This document shows, piece after piece, positions 58,265-64,000 of a DNA stretch of 64,000 nt (position 1 is its first letter; the number at the start of each line of letters is the position of its first letter). Position numbers and translations under genes: made by a program. Under the pieces are notes generated by a model that saw nothing but the letters and a program-made list of their open reading frames with translations, was not told the DNA's origin and did no database searches. This stretch comes from Hibiscus mutabilis (lineage: Eukaryota; Streptophyta; Magnoliopsida; Malvales; Malvaceae), in contig CM033723.1 in the NCBI GenBank assembly GCA_019671005.1, positions 20,103,254 through 20,167,253 on the forward strand. The letters are read 5' to 3'.

Positions 58265-58674
58265 CTCAAACGACGCCTCAAATGTTCAAAAAATGGAGGT
58301 TCGAACTATATAATCATATTAAAAAGCCCATAATCAAATATTTTTTCTCGTAAAATTTGATTTATATTTATTATTATTATTTAATGGTTAATTAATGACT
58401 ATAATTATTGCCCACTGGATATTCCTCTCCTCCCTTTATATAGGGTTGACCATGTTCAAAATCCCATAGACAAAACCATAATCCGGGTGAAATAGTTTGG
58501 CGTTTTAATCTGGTGTAAGGGATTTTGGGCTTTTAGGTTTGGGATTTGTAATTGGACATTTATGTCTAAAAAATGGACATTTGTTAACTAGTTTTATTTA
58601 TTTTACTCATAAAATTTATTTTATTTTATATTTATTTATATATTGGACCCATTGGACAAAATTCGGGTATGACA
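58265..58674 (-). mobile_element. LTR fragment, copy 2, interlaced with satellite words
   Basis: A duplicate of 54255-54608, recognisable by AATGGTTAATTAATGAC, CCCTTTATATAGGGTTGACC, GGTGAAATAGTTTGG and the end GACAAAATTCGGGTATGACA. Short satellite tracts replace or interrupt it: CTATATAATCATATT onward (about 58307-58374), TGTTCAAAATCCCATA (58453-58468), TTTACTCATAAAATTT (about 58602-58617) and GGACCCATTGGA (58644-58655). The insert is therefore longer than copy 1. Confidence 0.6.
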
Positions 58675-61600
58675 GAGATTAAGCTATCTAATCATATTCA
58701 AAAGCCTAGAATCAAATATTTTAACTCATAAAATTTGATATAAACTTACTTTGTGGCCGTTTTTTTGGGTTTAAGGTGTGCATGTCTAAATGGGCTTTAT
58801 ACTGGACCCGTTGAAATTTCAAAGGAGTAAAAATTTCTGAAAATGATGTTAAGCTATATAATCAGGTTCAAAAGTCCATAAATAAATATTTTAAGACATA
58901 AAATATGATTTAATCTTATTTTTTGGTCGTTTTGTTGGGGTTTAAGGTGTGCATGTCTAAATGGGCTTTATAGTGGATCCATTGAAAAAAAGTTCTGAAA
59001 AAGAGGTTAAGCTATAAGATCATGTTCAAAAGCCCATAACTAAATATTTAAAGTCATAAAATGTGATTTAATCTTATTTTTCGGCCGTTTTGTTGGGGTT
59101 TAAAGCGTGCATGTATAAATGGGTTTTATAGTGGACCCCTTGGAAATTTAACCGTGTAAAGTGTCCTGAAATTAAGGTTAAGCTATATAATCATATTCAA
59201 AAGCCCATAATCAAATATTTTAACTCAGAAAATTTGATTTAATCTTATTTTGTGGTCGTTTTGTTGGGTTTAAAGCGTGCATTTCTAAATGGGCATTACT
59301 AGTGGACCCGTTGGAATTTTAACCGAGTAAAAATTTCTAAAAATGAGGTTAAGCTATATAATCATGTTCAAAAGCCCATAATAATAAAAAATTTTAACTC
59401 ATAAAATTTGATTTACTCTTATTTTTCGGCCTATGTTGTTGGGTTTAAGGCATGCATGTATAAATGGGCTTTACAATGGACCTGTTGGAATTTTAATCGA
59501 GTAGAAAGTTCTGAAAATGTGGTTAAGCTATAGAATATTGTTCAAAATCCCATAACTAAATATTTTAAGTCATAAAATGTGATTCAATCTTATTTTTTGG
59601 CCGTTTTGTTGGGGTTTAAGGCGTGCGTGTCTAAATGGGCTTTACAATAGACCCATTTGAATTTTAACTTTGTAAATAGTTCTGAAATTGATTTTATGCT
59701 ATATAATTATATTCAAAAGTCCATAATCAAATATTTTAACACATGAAATGTGATTTAATCTTATTTTGTGGCCGTTTTGTTGGGTTTAAGGCGTGCATGT
59801 CTAAATGAGCTTTACAGTGGACTCGTTGGAATTTTAAATGAGTAAAAATTTCTGAAAATATGGTCAAGCTATATAAACATGCTAAAAAGCCCATAAATAA
59901 ATATTTTAAGTCATAAAATATGATTTAATCTTATTTTCGACCTTTTTGTTGGGGTTTAAGGTGTGCTTGTCTAAATGGCTTTATAGTGGATTCGTTGGAA
60001 TTTTAACTTGAGTAAAAAATTCTTGAAAAGTTTGAGCTATATAATCATATTCAAAAGCCCATAATCAAATATTTTAAGTCATAAAATTTGATTTAATCTT
60101 ATTTTGTGATCGTTTTGTTGGTTTTTAAGGTCGTGCATGTCTAAATGGGCTTTTATAGTGGACCGTTGGAATTTTAAATGAGTAAAATTTTGAAAATGAT
60201 GGTTAAGCTATATAATCATGTTCAAAAGCCCATAAATAAATATTTTAAGTCATAAAATTTGATTTAATCTTATTTTTTCATCCCTTTTTGTTGGGTTTAA
60301 GGTGTGTTCATGTCTAAATGGGCTTTATAGTGGACCCGTTGGAATTTTAATCGAGTAAAAATTTCTAAAAATGAGGTTAAGCTATATAATCATGTTCAAA
60401 AGCCCATAACTAAATATTTTAAGTCATAAAATTTGATTTAATCTTATTTTTGGTCGTTTTGTTGGGGTTTAAGGTGTGCATGTCTAAATGGGCTTTATAG
60501 TGGACCCGTTGGAATTTTAATTGAGTAAAAAGTTTAGAAAATGAGGTTAAGCTATATAATCATGTTCAAAAGCCCATAACTAAATATTTTAAGTCATAAA
60601 ATGTGATTTAATCTTATTTTTTTCGTTTTTTTTTTGGGTTTTTAAGGTGTGCATGTCTAAATGGGCTTTATAGTGGATTCGTTGGAATTTTAATAGAGTA
60701 AAAAGTTCTGAAAATGAGGTCGAGCTATATGATCATGTTAAAAAGCCCATAACTAAATATTTTAAGTTATAAAATGTTTTAATCCTATTTTTCGGTCGTT
60801 TTGTTGGGGTTTAAGGCGTGCATGTATAAATGGACATTACAGTGGACCCGTTGGAATTTTAATCGAGTAAAGTGTTTTGAAATTGAGGTTAAGCTACATA
60901 ATCATATTCAAAAGCCCACAATAAAATATTTTAACTAAGAAAATTTGATTTAATCTTATTTTATGGCCGTTTTGTTGGGTTTAAGGCGTGTATGTCTAAA
61001 TGGGCTTATAGTGATTGGACCCATTGGAAATTTAACCGAGTAAAATTTTTTTAAAATGAGGTTAAGCTATATAATCATATTCAAAAGCCCATAATCAAAT
61101 ATTTTAACTCGTAAATTTGATTTAATCTTATTTTTTGATCATTTTGTTGGGTTTAAGGCGTGCATGTTTAAATGGGCTTTATAGTGGAACTGTTGGAATT
61201 TTAAACGAGTAAAAATTTCTGAAAATGAGGTTAAGCTATATAATCATGTTCAAAATCCCATAATAAAATATTTTAACTCATAAAATTTGGTTCAATCTTA
61301 TTTTTCTGCCGTTTTGTTCGGTTTAAGGCGTTCAGGTCTAAATGGGCTTTATAGTGGACTCGTTGGAATTTTAACCGAGTAAAAATTTCTGAAAATAAGG
61401 CTAAGCTTTATTGTCATGTTAAAAAGCCCATAATAAAAAATTTTAACTGATAAAATTTGATTTAATCTTATTTTTAGGCTATTTTGTTGGGTTGCGTGCT
61501 TGTCTAAATGGCGTTTACAGTGGACGCATTGGAATTTTAATTGAGTAAAAAGTTTTGAAAATGCGGTTAAGCTATATAATAATGTTCAAAAGCCCATAAA

Positions 61601-64000
61601 TAAATATTTTAAGTCATAAAATAGGATTTAATCTTATTTTTGGCCGTTTTGTTGGGGTTTAAGTTGTGCATGTTTAAATGGGCTTTATAGTGGATTCGTT
61701 GGAATTTTAACAGAGTAAAAAGTTCTGAAAATGAGGTCGAGCTATATTATCATGTTCAAAAGCCCATAACTAAATATTTTAAGTTATAAAATGTTTTTTA
61801 ATCCTATTTTTCGGTCGTTTTGTTGGGGTTTAAGGCGTGCTTGTCTAAATGGACTTTACAGTGGACCCGTTGGAAATTTAATCTATTAAAGTGTTCTGAC
61901 ATTGAGGTTAAGCTACATAATCATATTCAAAAGCCCATAATAAAATATTTTAACTCAGAAAATTTGATTTAATCTTATTTTGTGGCCGTTTTGTTGGGTT
62001 TAAGGCGTGTATGTCTAAATGGGCTTTACAGTGGACCCTTTCGAAATTTAACCCAGTAAAATGTTCTGAAGTGGAGGTTAAGCTATATAATCATATTCAA
62101 AAGCCCATAATCAAATATTTTAACTCGTAAATTTGATTTAATCTTATTTTGTGATCGTTTTGTTGGGTTTAAGGCGTGCATGTCTAAATGGGCTTTATAG
62201 TGGAACCGTTGGAATTTTAAACGAGTAAAATTTTTTGAAAATGAGGTTAAGCTATATAATCATGTTCAAAATCCCATAATAAAATATTTTAACTCATAAA
62301 ATTTGGTTCAATCTTATTTTTCGGCTGTTTTGTTCGGTTTAAGGCGTTTATGTCTAAATGGTATTTATAGTTGACTCGTTGGAATTTTAACCGATTAAAA
62401 TTTTTTGAAAATGAGGCTAAGCTTTATAGTCATGTTAAAAAGCCCATAAATGAAAAATTTTAACTCATAAAATTTGATTTAATCGTATTTTTAGGCCATT
62501 TTGTTGGGTTGCGTGCATGTCTAAATGGCGTTTACAGTGGACCCATTGGAATTTTAATCTAGTAAAAAGTTCTGAAAATGAGGTTAAGCTATATAATAAT
62601 GTTCAAAAGCCCATAAATAAATATTTTAAGCCATAAAATATGATTTAATCTTATTTTTTGGCCGTTTTGTTGGGGTTTAAGGTGTGCATGTCTAAATGGG
62701 CTTTATAGTGGATTCGTTGGAATTTTAACAGAGTAAAAAGTTTTGAAAATGAGGTCGAGCTATATGATCATGTTCAAAAGCCCATAACTAAATATTTTAA
62801 GTTATAAAATGTTTTTTAATCCTATTTTTTTTCATTTTGTTGGGGTTTAAGGTGTGCATGTCTAAATGGGCTTTATAGTGGATTCGTTGGAATTTTAACA
62901 GAGTAAAAAGTTCTGAAAATGAGGTCGAGCTATATGATCATGTTCAAAAGACCATAACTAAATATTTTAAGTTATAAAATGTTTTAATCCTATTTTTCGG
63001 TCGTTTTGTTAGGGTTTAAGGCGTGCATGTATAAATGGACATTACAGTGGACCCGTTGGAATTTTAATCTAGTAAAGTGTTCTGAAATTGAGGTTAAGCT
63101 ACATAATCATATTCAAAAGCCCATAATCAAATATTTTAACTCAAAAAAATTGATTTAATCTTATTTTGCGGCCGTTTTGTTGGGTTTAAGGTGTGCATGT
63201 CTAAATGGGCTTTACAGTGGACCCTTTTGAAATTGAACCCAATAAAAAGTTCTGAAGTAGAGGTTAAGCTATATAATCATATTCAAAAGCCCATAATCAA
63301 ATATTTTAACTCGTAAATTTGATTTAATCTTATTTTGTGATCATTTTGTTGGGTTTAAGGCGTGCATGTCTAAATGGGCTTTTATAGTGGAACTGTTGGA
63401 ATTTTAAACGAGTAAAAATTTTTGAAAATGAGCTTAAGCTATATAATCATGTTCAAAATCCCATAATAAAATATTTTAACTCATAAAAATTGGTTCAATC
63501 TTATTTTTCTGCCGTTTTGTTCGGTTTAAGGCGTTCATGTCTAAATGGGCTTTATAGTGGACTCGTTGGAATTTTAACCGAGTAAAAATTTTTGAAAATG
63601 AGGTTAAGCTTTATAGTCATGTTAAAAAGCCCATAATAAAAAATTTTAACTCATAAAATTTGATTTAATCTTATTTTTAGGCCATTTTGTTGGGTTGCGT
63701 GCATGTATAAATGGCGTTTACAGTGGACCCATTGGAATTTTAACCGAGTAAAAAGTTCTGAAAATGCGGTTAAGCTATATAATAATGTTCAAAAGCCCAT
63801 AAATAAATATTTTAAGCCATAAAATATGATTTAATTTATTTTTTGGCCGTTTTGTTGGGTTTAAGGTGTGCATGTCTAAATGGGCGTTATAGTGGATTCG
63901 TTGGAATTTTAACAGAGTAAAAAGTTCTGAAAATGAGGTCGAGCTATATGATCATGTTCAAAAGCCCATAACTAAATATTTTAAGTTATAAAATATTTTT
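58675..64000. repeat. Satellite array D with 6-monomer HOR
   Basis: The satellite continues to the window end. In the right part, ACTCGTAAATTTGATTTAATC blocks end at 61137, 62153 and 63339. The spacings are 1016 bp (six monomers) and 1186 bp (seven monomers). The extra monomer is a near-copy at about 62825-62995 of the one just before it. The part at 60.0-60.35 kb is unusually rich in small insertions within conserved words. Confidence 0.95.

Larger units (their letters stand above)
51044..59035. repeat. 3.9-4.1 kb tandem duplication containing an LTR fragment
   Basis: Copy 1 spans about 51044-54970 and copy 2 about 54970-59035. The match includes the LTR fragment and the 350 bp of satellite after it (AAAAGCCTAGAATCAAATATT at about 54633 and 58698, GAAAAAAAGTTCTGAAAAA at about 54921 and 58982). 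Beyond 59035 the match is lost. Confidence 0.85.

Overview
This window is plant nuclear heterochromatin, most likely a centromeric or pericentromeric satellite domain of a flowering plant. I cannot name the species. About 38 kb of the 64 kb is one AT-rich tandem satellite with a monomer of about 169-170 bp (roughly 225 monomers by length). The rest is LTR-retrotransposon DNA inserted into the satellite. I see no host protein-coding gene, tRNA, rRNA, CRISPR array or bacterial-type operon. Every open reading frame of any size is either a decayed retrotransposon gag or a chance reading of repeat DNA.

Layout: (1) 1-14620, satellite array A, organised into higher-order repeats (HORs) of 12 monomers (2.03 kb) and shorter 9- and 8-monomer versions. 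(2) 14621-25336, a triple tandem array of a small non-autonomous Ty1/copia-type element: four LTRs of about 1.01 kb and three internal regions of about 2.2 kb that share their LTRs. It is flanked by a perfect 5-bp target-site duplication (TTGGG). (3) 25337-26021, about four satellite monomers. (4) 26022-38899, a 12.87-kb Ty3/gypsy element on the minus strand, resembling the Tat/Ogre group, with 2.9-kb LTRs, a CATGT target-site duplication, a tRNA-Arg-like primer-binding site, a purine tract, a broken gag and a second coiled-coil ORF, but no visible pol. (5) 38900-49315, satellite array B with a different HOR (offset about 3.66 kb). (6) 49316-50773, an unclassified element fragment with a minus-strand promoter-like region. 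(7) 50774-59035, satellite array C, a 3.9-4.1 kb tandem duplication whose unit carries its own LTR fragment. (8) 59036-64000, satellite array D, with a short 6-monomer HOR (1.02 kb).

In both intact insertions the satellite resumes in phase on the far side of the element, so the transposons are younger than the surrounding array. Both elements appear unable to supply their own reverse transcriptase or integrase. They would have depended on partner elements elsewhere. Four separate foreign junctions fall in the same short part of the 169-bp monomer. The three copia units and their LTRs form a recombinational mosaic. The second copy of the LTR fragment in array C is peppered with short satellite words, which is either unusual repair biology or an assembly artefact. 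Coordinates were read by eye, so boundaries of diverged repeats may be off by a few bases. No identities were computed.
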